From NCBI GenBank assembly GCA_030041135.1, contig JASHOL010000373.1, positions 1 through 45,996 on the forward strand: 45,996 nucleotides of DNA, in the 5' to 3' direction. A model generated the notes under the pieces. The model was given only the letters and a program-made list of their open reading frames with translations, had not been told where the DNA came from and ran no database searches. Both the position numbers and the translations under genes were made by a program. Positions 27,717-38,800 of this stretch are shown one piece after another. The stretch comes from Streptosporangiaceae bacterium (GTDB taxonomy: Bacteria; Actinomycetota; Actinomycetes; Streptosporangiales; Streptosporangiaceae). The number at the start of each line of letters is the position of its first letter. Within the stretch, counting starts at the first letter, position 1.

Positions 27717-27755
27717 CTAGCGGGGCATCATCACCGAATACGCGCAGATCTGCAT
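27717..27755 (-). CDS. Candidate leader peptide MQICAYSVMMPR (tandem Met codons) upstream of the MetRS-like gene
   Basis: ATG CAG ATC TGC GCG TAT TCG GTG ATG ATG CCC CGC TAG. The ATG is 7 nt downstream of a -10-like TATAGT (leaderless). Confidence 0.65.
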   Translation of the reverse strand: MQICAYSVMMPR

Positions 27756-27761
27756 GCGCTC

Positions 27762-27767
27762 ACTATA
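27762..27767 (-). promoter_or_regulatory. -10 element TATAGT of the leader promoter
   Basis: RC of actata; spacing puts the predicted transcription start on the A of the leader-peptide ATG. Confidence 0.55.
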
Positions 27768-27797
27768 CCTGACGTCGGCCCCTGCCGGCCTCTGGCT

Positions 27798-28652
27798 CTA
27801 GCCGGTGGCCGGTGCCAGCGTGAAGTCCACGTCGACGACGTAGCGGACGTCCGGCGGATCATCGGGCGCCGCGGGACGGAACTCGCTGATCAGGGAGTCG
27901 CGGACGCCGAAGACCGCATCGCTGCCCAGGTGCTCGTTGGCCGAGTCGAATATGTGGGTCGTGACCGGCTCGTAGCCTTGGCCCGACAAGATCACGTGGA
28001 CGTGCGCCGCCCGGTAGTTGTGCCGTCCGGTCGCACGGTAGATGTTACCGACCGGACCATCGATCGGAACGGGGTAGCTCACCGGCCGCGAGGTCCGGAA
28101 GGCGAAGCCGCCGTCCGGGCCGGTCGTGAAGACCCCGCGCAGGTTGAAGTCCGGCTGCTGCGGATCCTGGATGTCGTAAAGCCCGTTGCCGCTGCCCTGC
28201 CAGACGTCGAGCGTGGCGCCATCGACCGGATTCCCTGCCGTGTCCGTGACCCGGCCGCGAATCAGCGCCACGGGGCCGTCCTCCGGACGCCCGATGTGCT
28301 CGCCCATCTCCCGGCGCGGCGCGCCCGGCCGGTAGAACGGCCCGAGCACCGTGGGCTCGGTGGCGCCAGCCACCGCATTGATGGTCTCGACCAGCGATGA
28401 GAGCCCGAGCGTGTCGGACAGCAAGATGAATTCCTGGCGCTCCGGGTCGCACTTCTGCCCCACCGCGGTCAGGAACTCCAGGCCCGCCATCCACTCCGCC
28501 GTGGTCAGGCCGGTCTCGGTCGCGAACGCGTGCAGGTGCGTGATCAGCGCGGCCAGCAACTCGCGCAGCCGCGGATCTGGCGTCGCGGCGTAGGCCTGCA
28601 AGACCTCGGCGGTCACTTTCTCTGCGGCGACACCGCGGGCATTCATGGTCAT
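27798..28652 (-). CDS. Intradiol ring-cleavage dioxygenase (hydroxyquinol/catechol 1,2-dioxygenase family)
   Basis: EPTVLGPFYRPGAP...GATLDVWQGSGNGLYDIQDPQQPDFNLRGVFTTGPDGGFAFRTSRPVSYPVPIDGPVG...HNYRAAHVHVILSGQGYEPVTTHIFD; the Tyr/Tyr/His/His ligand pattern is evident. Confidence 0.92.
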   Translation of the reverse strand: MTMNARGVAAEKVTAEVLQAYAATPDPRLRELLAALITHLHAFATETGLTTAEWMAGLEFLTAVGQKCDPERQEFILLSDTLGLSSLVETINAVAGATEPTVLGPFYRPGAPRREMGEHIGRPEDGPVALIRGRVTDTAGNPVDGATLDVWQGSGNGLYDIQDPQQPDFNLRGVFTTGPDGGFAFRTSRPVSYPVPIDGPVGNIYRATGRHNYRAAHVHVILSGQGYEPVTTHIFDSANEHLGSDAVFGVRDSLISEFRPAAPDDPPDVRYVVDVDFTLAPATG

Positions 28653-28758
28653 CTCCCTCGCAGCCTAGCCGCGGCCGGCCCCGACGGCCAGGCCGCCTGC
28701 CGAGGCGGGACGTGGATCTTCAGCCTCGGCGCCGCGGCTCAGCCGACGCAAACGGCGG

Positions 28759-30255
28759 TTAGCTCAGCCGCTCCAGGATGAGTTGGCGCGCCCTGCTCGC
28801 GTCGGCCCGGCCCTTGGTCGCCTTCATCACCGCGCCGACGAGTGCCCCGACCGCGGCCGTCTTGCCGTCGCGGATCTTCGCCGCGATGTCCGGGTTGGCC
28901 GCGATGGCAGCGTCGACGGCCTCGGTCAGCGCGCCGTCGTCGCTCACCACGGCCAGGCCGCGGGCCGCGACGACCTCATCCGGCGAGCCCTCGCCGGCCA
29001 GGACGGCCTCCAGCACCTGCCTGGCCAGCTTGTCGTTCAGCGCCCCCGCCTTCACCAGCGCGCTGACCCTGGCCACGTTGGCCGGGGTCACCGGCAGCGA
29101 AGAGAGCTCCACACCGGACTTGTTGGCGTGCATGGCCAACTCGCCCAGCCACCATTTGCGCGCGTCGGCTGGCGAGGCGCCGGCGGCAATGGTCTGGGCG
29201 ACTAGGTCGATCGCGCCGGCGTTACGAAGCCAGGTCATCTCCTGGTCGGAGAAGCCCCACGCCTCCTGCAGCCTTGCCCGCCGGGCGGCGGGCAGTTCCG
29301 GCAACGAGGCACGCAACTGCTCCACCCACTCGGCAGGCGGCGCGACCGGCACCAGGTCGGGCTCGGGGAAATAGCGATAGTCCTGCGCCTCTTCCTTGCT
29401 GCGCCCCGATGTGGTCGTCCCGTTGTCTTCGTGGAAGTGCCGGGTCTCCTGCACGACGCGCCCGCCCGCATCGAGAATCGCTGCCTGCCGCTCGATCTCG
29501 AACCTGACTGCTCGCTCGACCGACCGGAGCGAGTTCACGTTCTTGGTCTCCGTCCGCTTCCCCCACTCCGCGGCGCCGATCGGCGCGAGTGAAGTGTTCA
29601 CGTCGGAGCGCAGTGAGCCTTCTTCCATCCGCACGTCGGACACGTCGAGGGCCTGCAACAGGCCGCGCAGCTCGGTCACGTAGGCCCGGGCGACCAACGG
29701 CGCCAGCGACCCGGTCCCGGTCACTGGCTTCGTCACGACCTCGACCAGGGGTATGCCCGCCCGGTTGTAGTCGACCAGCGAGTACTCGGCACCGTGGATC
29801 CGGCCGGTCGCGCCGCCGACATGCAGGGTCTTGCCGGTGTCCTCTTCCAGGTGCACCCGCTCGATGCCGACGCGGAATTCCTGCCCTTCCACCGTCACGT
29901 CCAGGTAGCCGTCGGTGCACAACGGCTCGTCATACTGGGAGATCTGAAAGTCCTTCGGCATGTCCGGGTAGAAGTAGTTCTTCCGCGCGAAGCGGCACCA
30001 CGTCGCGATCGAGCAGTTCAGCGCCAGCCCGATCTTGATCGTGTACTCGATCGCGGCCCGGTTGGTCACGGGCAGCGACCCTGGCAGCCCGAGGCACACC
30101 GGGCACACGCTGGTGTTAGGCGGCGCGCCGAACTCGATCAGGCAGCCGCAGAACATCTTCGTCATGGTGCCGAGTTCGACGTGCGTCTCGAGCCCGATGA
30201 CCGGCTCGTACCTGGACAGCGCCTCGTCGTAGGGCACCAGTTCGGCGACGCTCAT
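28759..30255 (-). CDS. gatB: Asp-tRNA(Asn)/Glu-tRNA(Gln) amidotransferase subunit B
   Basis: [23 protein letters not shown]...[31 protein letters not shown]...[19 protein letters not shown]. Confidence 0.98.
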   Translation of the reverse strand: MSVAELVPYDEALSRYEPVIGLETHVELGTMTKMFCGCLIEFGAPPNTSVCPVCLGLPGSLPVTNRAAIEYTIKIGLALNCSIATWCRFARKNYFYPDMPKDFQISQYDEPLCTDGYLDVTVEGQEFRVGIERVHLEEDTGKTLHVGGATGRIHGAEYSLVDYNRAGIPLVEVVTKPVTGTGSLAPLVARAYVTELRGLLQALDVSDVRMEEGSLRSDVNTSLAPIGAAEWGKRTETKNVNSLRSVERAVRFEIERQAAILDAGGRVVQETRHFHEDNGTTTSGRSKEEAQDYRYFPEPDLVPVAPPAEWVEQLRASLPELPAARRARLQEAWGFSDQEMTWLRNAGAIDLVAQTIAAGASPADARKWWLGELAMHANKSGVELSSLPVTPANVARVSALVKAGALNDKLARQVLEAVLAGEGSPDEVVAARGLAVVSDDGALTEAVDAAIAANPDIAAKIRDGKTAAVGALVGAVMKATKGRADASRARQLILERLS

Positions 30256-30361
30256 GGCCGTATCTCCCGCTCGCCTCGGGGGCGCCAGAAGGTGACGCCT
30301 TCCCTCGTCGCTCGTTCCTCGCTCCTCAGCCCAGACGCCACCGCGCCACCGCGCTCGCTCA
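30256..30361 (-). repeat. Diverged copy of the ~97-nt dispersed repeat, gatA-gatB intergenic
   Basis: RC TGAGCGAGCGCGGTGGCGCGGTGGCGTCTGGGCTGAGGAGCGAGGAACGAGCGACGAGGGAAGGCG...GGCGCCCCCGAGGCGAGCGGGA aligns end to end with the 43738-43932 copies. Confidence 0.7.
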
Positions 30362-31861
30362 TTTCCCCAGTCCCTTCGCCTGAGCCAGCAGCGGGCCGCC
30401 CCAGCGCTGTTCGAGCGCCGTTTCGAGCGCCGCCGCGACCCGATAGGTTCGGTCGTCGGCCATCGCGGGGGCCATCACCTGGAGCCCGACCGGGAGACCG
30501 TCCTCCGGCGCTAGACCGCAGGGCACGGAGATGGCCGCGTTCCCCGCCAGGTCGGAAGGAATCGTGCACAGGTCGGCCAGGTACATCGCCATCGGGTCGT
30601 CCACGCGCTCCCCGATCGGGAAGGCCGTGGTCGGGGTCGTCGGTGATATCAGCACGTCAACCTGCTCGAACGCGGCGTCAAAGTCGCGCGTGATCAGCGT
30701 GCGGACCTGCTGCGCCTTTCCGTAATAGGCGTCGTAGTAGCCGCTGGACAGCGCGTACGTGCCGAGCATGATGCGGCGCTTGACCTCAGGCCCGAAACCG
30801 GCCTCCCTGGTCAGCGACATGACCTCCTCGGCGCTGGCCACGCCGTCGTCGCCGACCCGCAGCCCGTAGCGCATCGCGTCGAACCTGGCCAGGTTGGACG
30901 ACGCCTCACTGGGCGCGATCAGGTAGTAGGCCGGGAGCGCATAGGTGAAGTGCGGGCATGAAACCTCGACGACCTTCGCGCCGAGCGACTCGAGCAGCTC
31001 GACCGACTCATTGAACCGCGCCAGCACACCGCTCTGATAACCCTCGCCGCTGAATTCCGCTACCACCCCGATGCGCAGACCGCTTACGTCTGCCTGCCTG
31101 GCCGCCGCGACGACAGGGGGAACGGGGGCGTCCACCGACGTCGAGTCTCGCCAATCGTGACCCGACATGGCCTCATGCAAGAGCGCCGCGTCGAGCACGG
31201 TGCGGGCCAGCGGGCCCGGGGTGTCAAGCGACGACGCGAACGCCACCAGCCCGTACCTGGACGAGCCGCCGTAGGTGGGCTTCGTCCCGACGATCCCGCA
31301 GACCGCGGCGGGCTGGCGGATCGAGCCGCCGGTGTCGGTGCCGATGCCCAGCGGAGCCTCGTGGGCAGCAACCGCTGCGCTCGAGCCGCCGGACGACCCG
31401 CCTGGTACCCGGCTGAGATCCCACGGGTTGCGGGAAGGACCAAACGCGGAATTCTCCGTGGACGAGCCCATCGCGAACTCGTCCATGTTCGTCTTGCCGA
31501 GGATGATGATTCCCGCCGCGCGGAGCCGCTGCGTGATCGTCGCGTCGTAGGGCGGCTGCCAGCCCTGCAGGATCTTCGATCCGCACGTGGTCGGCATGTC
31601 CTCGGTGGTGAGCACGTCCTTGAGCGCCAGCGGTACCCCGGCCAGCGGGCCGAGCGGCTCGCCGGCTGCGCGCTTGCGGTCGACGTCCTCGGCCGCGGCC
31701 AGCGCTTCCTGCCCGGCCACGTGCAAGAACGCGTGCACGTCCGGCTCGACCGCGACGATCCGGTTCAGGTGCGCCTGGGTGACCTCGACCGCCGATGCCT
31801 CACCGGAGGCGACGACCGCGGCGATCCGCGCCGCCGTCAATTGCGTCAGCTCAGTCGCCAT
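30359..31861 (-). CDS. gatA: Asp-tRNA(Asn)/Glu-tRNA(Gln) amidotransferase subunit A
   Basis: Amidase signature [45 protein letters not shown]. Confidence 0.98.
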   Translation of the reverse strand: MATELTQLTAARIAAVVASGEASAVEVTQAHLNRIVAVEPDVHAFLHVAGQEALAAAEDVDRKRAAGEPLGPLAGVPLALKDVLTTEDMPTTCGSKILQGWQPPYDATITQRLRAAGIIILGKTNMDEFAMGSSTENSAFGPSRNPWDLSRVPGGSSGGSSAAVAAHEAPLGIGTDTGGSIRQPAAVCGIVGTKPTYGGSSRYGLVAFASSLDTPGPLARTVLDAALLHEAMSGHDWRDSTSVDAPVPPVVAAARQADVSGLRIGVVAEFSGEGYQSGVLARFNESVELLESLGAKVVEVSCPHFTYALPAYYLIAPSEASSNLARFDAMRYGLRVGDDGVASAEEVMSLTREAGFGPEVKRRIMLGTYALSSGYYDAYYGKAQQVRTLITRDFDAAFEQVDVLISPTTPTTAFPIGERVDDPMAMYLADLCTIPSDLAGNAAISVPCGLAPEDGLPVGLQVMAPAMADDRTYRVAAALETALEQRWGGPLLAQAKGLGK

Positions 31862-31864
31862 CGG

Positions 31865-32158
31865 TCACTCCTCCGTGAGGATGCGCGGGACCCGAAACCT
31901 GGCCTGCTCGGTCGCGGGCGCTCCGGCCAGGGCCTGCTCCGGGGTCAGGCACGGCACTTCGGTGTCGTCGCGGAACACGTTGTTGACCGGCACGGCATGC
32001 GTCATCGGCGGGATGCCCTCGGCCACGACCTCCTGTACTCGCGCCACCGCGGCGATGATCTGGTCAAGCTGGCCGGCGAAGTGATTGAGCTCAGCGTCGG
32101 TCAGGGCCAGCCTCGACAGCCTGGCCAGGTGCGCTACCTCGTCCCTGGTGATGGACAT
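31865..32158 (-). CDS. gatC: Asp-tRNA(Asn)/Glu-tRNA(Gln) amidotransferase subunit C
   Basis: [35 protein letters not shown]. Start at 32158 preferred: a -10-like TAGGAT ends 7 nt upstream. Confidence 0.95.
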   Translation of the reverse strand: MSITRDEVAHLARLSRLALTDAELNHFAGQLDQIIAAVARVQEVVAEGIPPMTHAVPVNNVFRDDTEVPCLTPEQALAGAPATEQARFRVPRILTEE

Positions 32159-32239
32159 GCAGGCCATCCTATTGGCCGCGTTACGCCCAGGCCGAAGGCA
32201 TTACCAGGGCCGGGCTGGCAGGCCGCTCTCATGGTTTTG

Positions 32240-34357
32240 TCAGAGGCGCCAGCCGGATGGTGGCATCACCGCGGGCCGGCGCGGTCCGGGGCGGTGGCCG
32301 TTGATCGGCCGGGCCTGCCGATCGCGCTCGCCGTGCTCGGCCAGCCAGGCGGTCGCCGAGACGGCGTTAAGCGGCCGGCAGAAGTGCCAGCCCTGCGCGG
32401 CTACGCATCCCATGGCCAGCAGCGCGGCGGCGATATCCGCGGACTCCACGCCCTCGGCGACCGATCGGATGCCGAGAGCCGAGGCGAGGTCGACGATCGA
32501 CTTGACGACGACCTCGTCGTCCGGCGACTCGAGTATCCGGCCGACGAAGGAGGAGTCGACCTTTACCTCGCACACCGGCAGCCGCTTGAGCCGAACCAGC
32601 GAGGAGTACCCCGTTCCGAAGTCATCAAGGCTCAGCGCGACGCCAGCCTCGGCCAGCGCCTCCGCGGTCGCCACGGCATGGGCGGGCTCGCTCGTGAGGA
32701 CCCGCTCGTCAATCTCGATCAGCAGCGTTTCTGGCGGCAGGCGATGCCGGGCGAGGCCCTCAGCGACCAGGTCGGCCAGCCCGCTGTCGAGCAGGTCCCG
32801 GCCTGACACGTTCACCGACACCTGGGTGGTCATGCCCGACTGGCGCCAGAGCGCGGCCTGGGTCAGGGCACCGTCGATGACGAACGCGGTGACCTCACGC
32901 ATCAGGTATGACTGCTGCACCTGCGGGATGAAGTCGTCTGGCGCGATCACGCCTCGCTCCGGATGCTGCCAGCGGACGAGTGCCTCCATGCCGGCCACGC
33001 GCCGGTCGGTGAGATAGACCTTCGGCTGGTAGTGCAGTTCGAGCTCACCGCGGTCGAGGGCCCGGCGCAGGTCGCCGAACAGGGCGAGCCGCGCCGGCGA
33101 GTTGCGGTCGAGGTCGGCCACGTACCGCTCGACCCCGCTCCGGCGCTGCTTGGCCAGGTACATGGCCACGTCCGCCCGCTGCATCAGCAGTTCGCCGGCG
33201 GTCGCGTCGTCGGGGTACATGGCGATGCCGATGCTGACCTCGATGACGAACGACATGCCTTCGAGCCGGATCGGCTCGGCCACCGCGGCCCGGAGCCTGG
33301 CGGCGACCTCGCGGGCGACGCTGGCCTCCTTGACCGCGGGCAGCAGCACGGCGAACTCGTCGCCACCGAGCCTGGCCACCATGTCGCCGGGCCTGATGCT
33401 GTGCGTCAGGCGGTGTGCGACCAGCCGCAGCAGCCGGTCGCCGACCGCGTGGCCGAGCGTGTCGTTGACCTCCTTGAGACCGCGGTCAAGGTCGAGCAGC
33501 AGGAAACCGACCTTGGTGCTGGAGACGGTCGCCTGGGCCAGCATGTCGTCCAGCTTCCTGATCAGCATCTTGCGGTTGGAGAGTCCGGTGAGCTCGTCGT
33601 GATGCGCCTGGTGCTCGCGCTGCACCGACATCGCGGCGTTGGCGTAGATAGCGGCCAGCGGGAAGGCGAACAACAGTACGAACTGGGCGGACCCGGTGGC
33701 GATGGCCAGCGCCGCCAGCGGCGCGGTCGCGACTAGGACGAGGTTGACGAAGGCCTGATAGCCGATCGTGCGCCGGATGGCCGTCAGGGCGCCCTCGCGC
33801 GAGTGAAGCCCGATGGCGACCGTGATGATCAGGAAGTTAACCGCGAAGTACGCGACGCCCGCCAGCAGGATCTTCGGCACGGCCCATATGCCCTCGTCGC
33901 CGAAATGCCAGGGATTCGCCGGCGAGTACCTGAAGTCAAGCCCGTACAGCACCGCCCAGGCAGCCGCCGTGCTCAGCGTGGCCGAGGCCGCGTTGAACGC
34001 GGCCCGGTGCACGGCCTTGCGCTGGGCCACGAGTACGCCAAGCAACGAGGTGGCCCGCAGCAGCACGGCAATCGGCAGGCCCCAGACGATCAACACGGCC
34101 AGGCAGAACGTGTTCGAGGCCTTAGGAGCCTCGAGCCGGGACCGGCCGGGTGTGACGATCGGCCAGATCTGGCTCAGCACGACCATCGCCGCCAGAACCC
34201 AGAACAGCGGGTGGTCGGCTATGCCGTTCAGGCCCGTGAGGCGGGACATGCTCAGGGCGAAGACGAACGCGCCGGCCAGCGTGAACACGGCCATGTGAAA
34301 CCACAACGGAGACCCGACCCGCGGGCCGATGTCCCTGGTATCGCTGGGGTCCCTCAT
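32240..34357 (-). CDS. Membrane GGDEF-EAL composite cyclic-di-GMP protein
   Basis: TM N-terminus; ARLGGDEFAVLLP intact GGDEF; GMEALVRWQHPERG and LDDFGTGYSSLVRLKRLP EAL motifs; lies between gatC and ligA. Confidence 0.93.
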   Translation of the reverse strand: MRDPSDTRDIGPRVGSPLWFHMAVFTLAGAFVFALSMSRLTGLNGIADHPLFWVLAAMVVLSQIWPIVTPGRSRLEAPKASNTFCLAVLIVWGLPIAVLLRATSLLGVLVAQRKAVHRAAFNAASATLSTAAAWAVLYGLDFRYSPANPWHFGDEGIWAVPKILLAGVAYFAVNFLIITVAIGLHSREGALTAIRRTIGYQAFVNLVLVATAPLAALAIATGSAQFVLLFAFPLAAIYANAAMSVQREHQAHHDELTGLSNRKMLIRKLDDMLAQATVSSTKVGFLLLDLDRGLKEVNDTLGHAVGDRLLRLVAHRLTHSIRPGDMVARLGGDEFAVLLPAVKEASVAREVAARLRAAVAEPIRLEGMSFVIEVSIGIAMYPDDATAGELLMQRADVAMYLAKQRRSGVERYVADLDRNSPARLALFGDLRRALDRGELELHYQPKVYLTDRRVAGMEALVRWQHPERGVIAPDDFIPQVQQSYLMREVTAFVIDGALTQAALWRQSGMTTQVSVNVSGRDLLDSGLADLVAEGLARHRLPPETLLIEIDERVLTSEPAHAVATAEALAEAGVALSLDDFGTGYSSLVRLKRLPVCEVKVDSSFVGRILESPDDEVVVKSIVDLASALGIRSVAEGVESADIAAALLAMGCVAAQGWHFCRPLNAVSATAWLAEHGERDRQARPINGHRPGPRRPAVMPPSGWRL

Positions 34358-34830
34358 GGCTCCTCACCGGACATCCGGTCGCTGAGTGTGCAGGTCTCGG
34401 TGCTTTCCGTGAATGCTACGGCAGAAAGCGTACTTCCCGCAGCCAATCGCACACTATCCGTTACAACCGACGACCCTCGCCGGTCGGCCGATAGCCGTCT
34501 TGCTTCTCTGTGCACAAGCGTCCTCGGCATCTAGGACCTGGCCCTGGCTCGTTGCGCCGTCCACCACCCGCTGCGGCCGTGCCCGGTTGTGAGCAATCGG
34601 TTGCAGCGGCGAGCGCGAGCCTGGGTGGGGTGCAGCGGCTGCCGGGTCGGGCAGGTCGGCAGCTACCCGTCTGATGGCAGCACACACATACCGTTATCGT
34701 CCAGCACCGCCGCGTGTTGCGTGGCCGATTCAGCGACCAGGACCCGAATTGGGCGGCCGGCGGGCCTGACCGGCAGCCCGAGCCGTGGCCTGGCGACCGT
34801 TCGCCGTTCGGGCCGCAGGCGCGGCGGTCA

Positions 34831-34888
34831 GGCCGAGCCCTCGCGTGGCCGCCAGGCCGAGCCCTCGCGTGGCCGCCAGGCCGAGCCC
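34831..34888. repeat. 24-bp tandem repeat (2.4 copies) downstream of ligA
   Basis: ggccgagccctcgcgtggccgcca x2 plus ggccgagccc. Confidence 0.85.
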
Positions 34889-34907
34889 GCAGGCGCAATC
34901 GCGGCCG

Positions 34908-37037
<2,130 letters not shown>

Positions 37038-38084
37038 TCAGATCGGGTTGATCATCTCGGGCGCGATCCGCGCCGCTTCACGGCAGTGCTCGAGCGCCGC
37101 CCGCGCCGCCGCGGACGACACGCCCGCCAGCCCGCACCCAGGCGTGATCACGACCAGGGCAGCCAGCAGCTCGGATGCCAGCCCGGTCTTGCGCCACAGG
37201 TCCACCACCGCCTGGGCGGTCTGTCGCGCGGGCAACGGCGGGCCGCTGACCAGCCGCACCGCGGCGGACGTCGGCAGCGCCCCGACCATCAGCGCGACCC
37301 CGGCCTCGGCCAGCTCGGCCACCAGGTCGATATCGGCGTTGCGGAGCAGGCCGAGATCGAAACCGACGGCCTGCGCGCCAGCATCGGCTATTTCACGGAA
37401 CGAGGTGTGGTCGGCACAGCAGTGCACCGCCGTGCTGGCTGCGGCCGAGGCGGCTGCCAGCACTTCTGCGAGCCGCTCGCTCGCCGTCACCGGCTCCAGC
37501 GCCCGGACGAAGTTCAGCCCGCTCGCCGTCGGAACCCGGCCCGCCAGCGCGGCCGGCAGCGAGGGCTCGTCGAGCTGGAGTACCACCGCCGCGCCCGGCA
37601 CCCGCTTGCGGACGTCGGCGACATGCGCGGCGAGCCCTTCGGCCAGCGAGGCGGTCAGGTCGGCCAGCGCCCCCTGGTCGGACAGGGCGGGGTCCAGGCT
37701 GTGGGTCAGCTCGAGCGCCGCGGCCAGCGTGACCGGGCCGCAGGCCTGAATCTTCAGCGCCCCTTCGTAGCCGTCCGCGATCTCCTCGAGCGTGTCGAGG
37801 TCGTGGGAGAGGAATCCGGCCGCCCGGCTCGCGTCCCGGCCGGGCCGGTCGGCCAGCTTCCAGCCCCTGGTCGTCGTCTGCACCGGCATGTCGACCAGGA
37901 ACGCCGCAGTCCGGCCGGTGAGGTCGGCGCCAGGGCCGCGGGCGGGCAGCTCGGGCAGGTACGGCAGGTCAGGCAGTTCCCCGAACACCACCCGGCAAGT
38001 CTGAGCCGGATCGGTGCCCGGCATCGAACCGACGCCGGTCGCGCTCGCCGCCGGCCAGGCGAAATGCTGGCTCTGCTCATCCAC
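37038..38084 (-). CDS. Methionine synthase (cobalamin-independent, MetE C-terminal-like) family protein
   Basis: ATGVGSMPGTDPAQTCRVVFGELPDLPYLPELPARGPGADLTGRTAAFL...LQLDEPSLPA...HCCADHTSF...VVITPGCGLAG; synteny with ligA and mnmA. Confidence 0.85.
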   Translation of the reverse strand: MDEQSQHFAWPAASATGVGSMPGTDPAQTCRVVFGELPDLPYLPELPARGPGADLTGRTAAFLVDMPVQTTTRGWKLADRPGRDASRAAGFLSHDLDTLEEIADGYEGALKIQACGPVTLAAALELTHSLDPALSDQGALADLTASLAEGLAAHVADVRKRVPGAAVVLQLDEPSLPAALAGRVPTASGLNFVRALEPVTASERLAEVLAAASAAASTAVHCCADHTSFREIADAGAQAVGFDLGLLRNADIDLVAELAEAGVALMVGALPTSAAVRLVSGPPLPARQTAQAVVDLWRKTGLASELLAALVVITPGCGLAGVSSAAARAALEHCREAARIAPEMINPI

Positions 38085-38249
38085 GCTCAGAGCCTAACGG
38101 CGCGGGCCGACATACCGCCTGCTCGCTGTTAGTCCTGGCTGCTGCACCGCCGGGCCCCGGTGATCGCGGCGGTGCAGCAGCGGCGGCCGGGCGCGGTGCT
38201 AGCTCGGGGACAGCCCCCAAGCCCCGGCCGGCGCAGCCGATAAGGCCGG

Positions 38250-38504
38250 CTACGACCTCGAACTGGTGCTGTGCTCGCGCGAGCCATTGGGCTCGTCGCG
38301 GCCGGTGACCCCGTCCTGTTCCTTGCGGACGTAGCGGCCGAGGATGATTCTGGCCAGCTGGGCCATCGCGCCAGGCGCGCTCCTGTGCTCCAGCGTCATG
38401 TAACGCTCTTCCTGCCTGATGCCGATGATCACTACAATCGTGACCACCACCACAAGTCCGAACCCCGCTCCGGCGGCGAAAATAATCGCACCGAGTGCTG
38501 CCAT
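38250..38504 (-). CDS. Small membrane protein, hypothetical
   Basis: MAALGAIIFAAGAGFGLVVVVTIVVIIGIRQEERYMTLEHRS..., one TM helix; RBS GGAGG upstream; divergent from the GntR gene. Confidence 0.7.
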   Translation of the reverse strand: MAALGAIIFAAGAGFGLVVVVTIVVIIGIRQEERYMTLEHRSAPGAMAQLARIILGRYVRKEQDGVTGRDEPNGSREHSTSSRS

Positions 38505-38800
38505 GGCTGGCCTTACCTCCAACCAGCGTTCGTCCTATTTGATCTAGTGGGCCGACCGGTCTGTTGGCGGGCGGGTCGCGACTCCCCGGCGAGTCGCGAA
38601 CCCGGCGGTGACCAGAACTTGTAGTCTCATCCCTATCAAACCTATAGTTCTAGCCATCCCTACGTTTGGATCCTCTCCCAGGGTGACATGTCATCGGTTG
38701 CAGGGCAACAGCTCCAGGCCAAAGATTTGGATTGCTAGGCTGATTCCACTAGGTCCAGTCTCCCCATTTGTAGGGACACGCGGGCACCTGGAGGTGCGTA

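Noticed and set aside
27613-27767. T-box or SAM riboswitch upstream of the MetRS-like gene
   Set aside because: No T-box TGGNACCGCG-type sequence or recognisable S-box core was seen; the short Met-rich leader ORF with alternative stems fits better.
31157-32806. 549-aa plus-strand ORF antisense to gatA, gatC and the GGDEF-EAL gene
   Set aside because: Arginine/glycine-rich translation without domains; antisense to conserved genes.
34831-34888. CRISPR-like repeat
   Set aside because: Contiguous 24-bp tandem units without spacers; a simple minisatellite.
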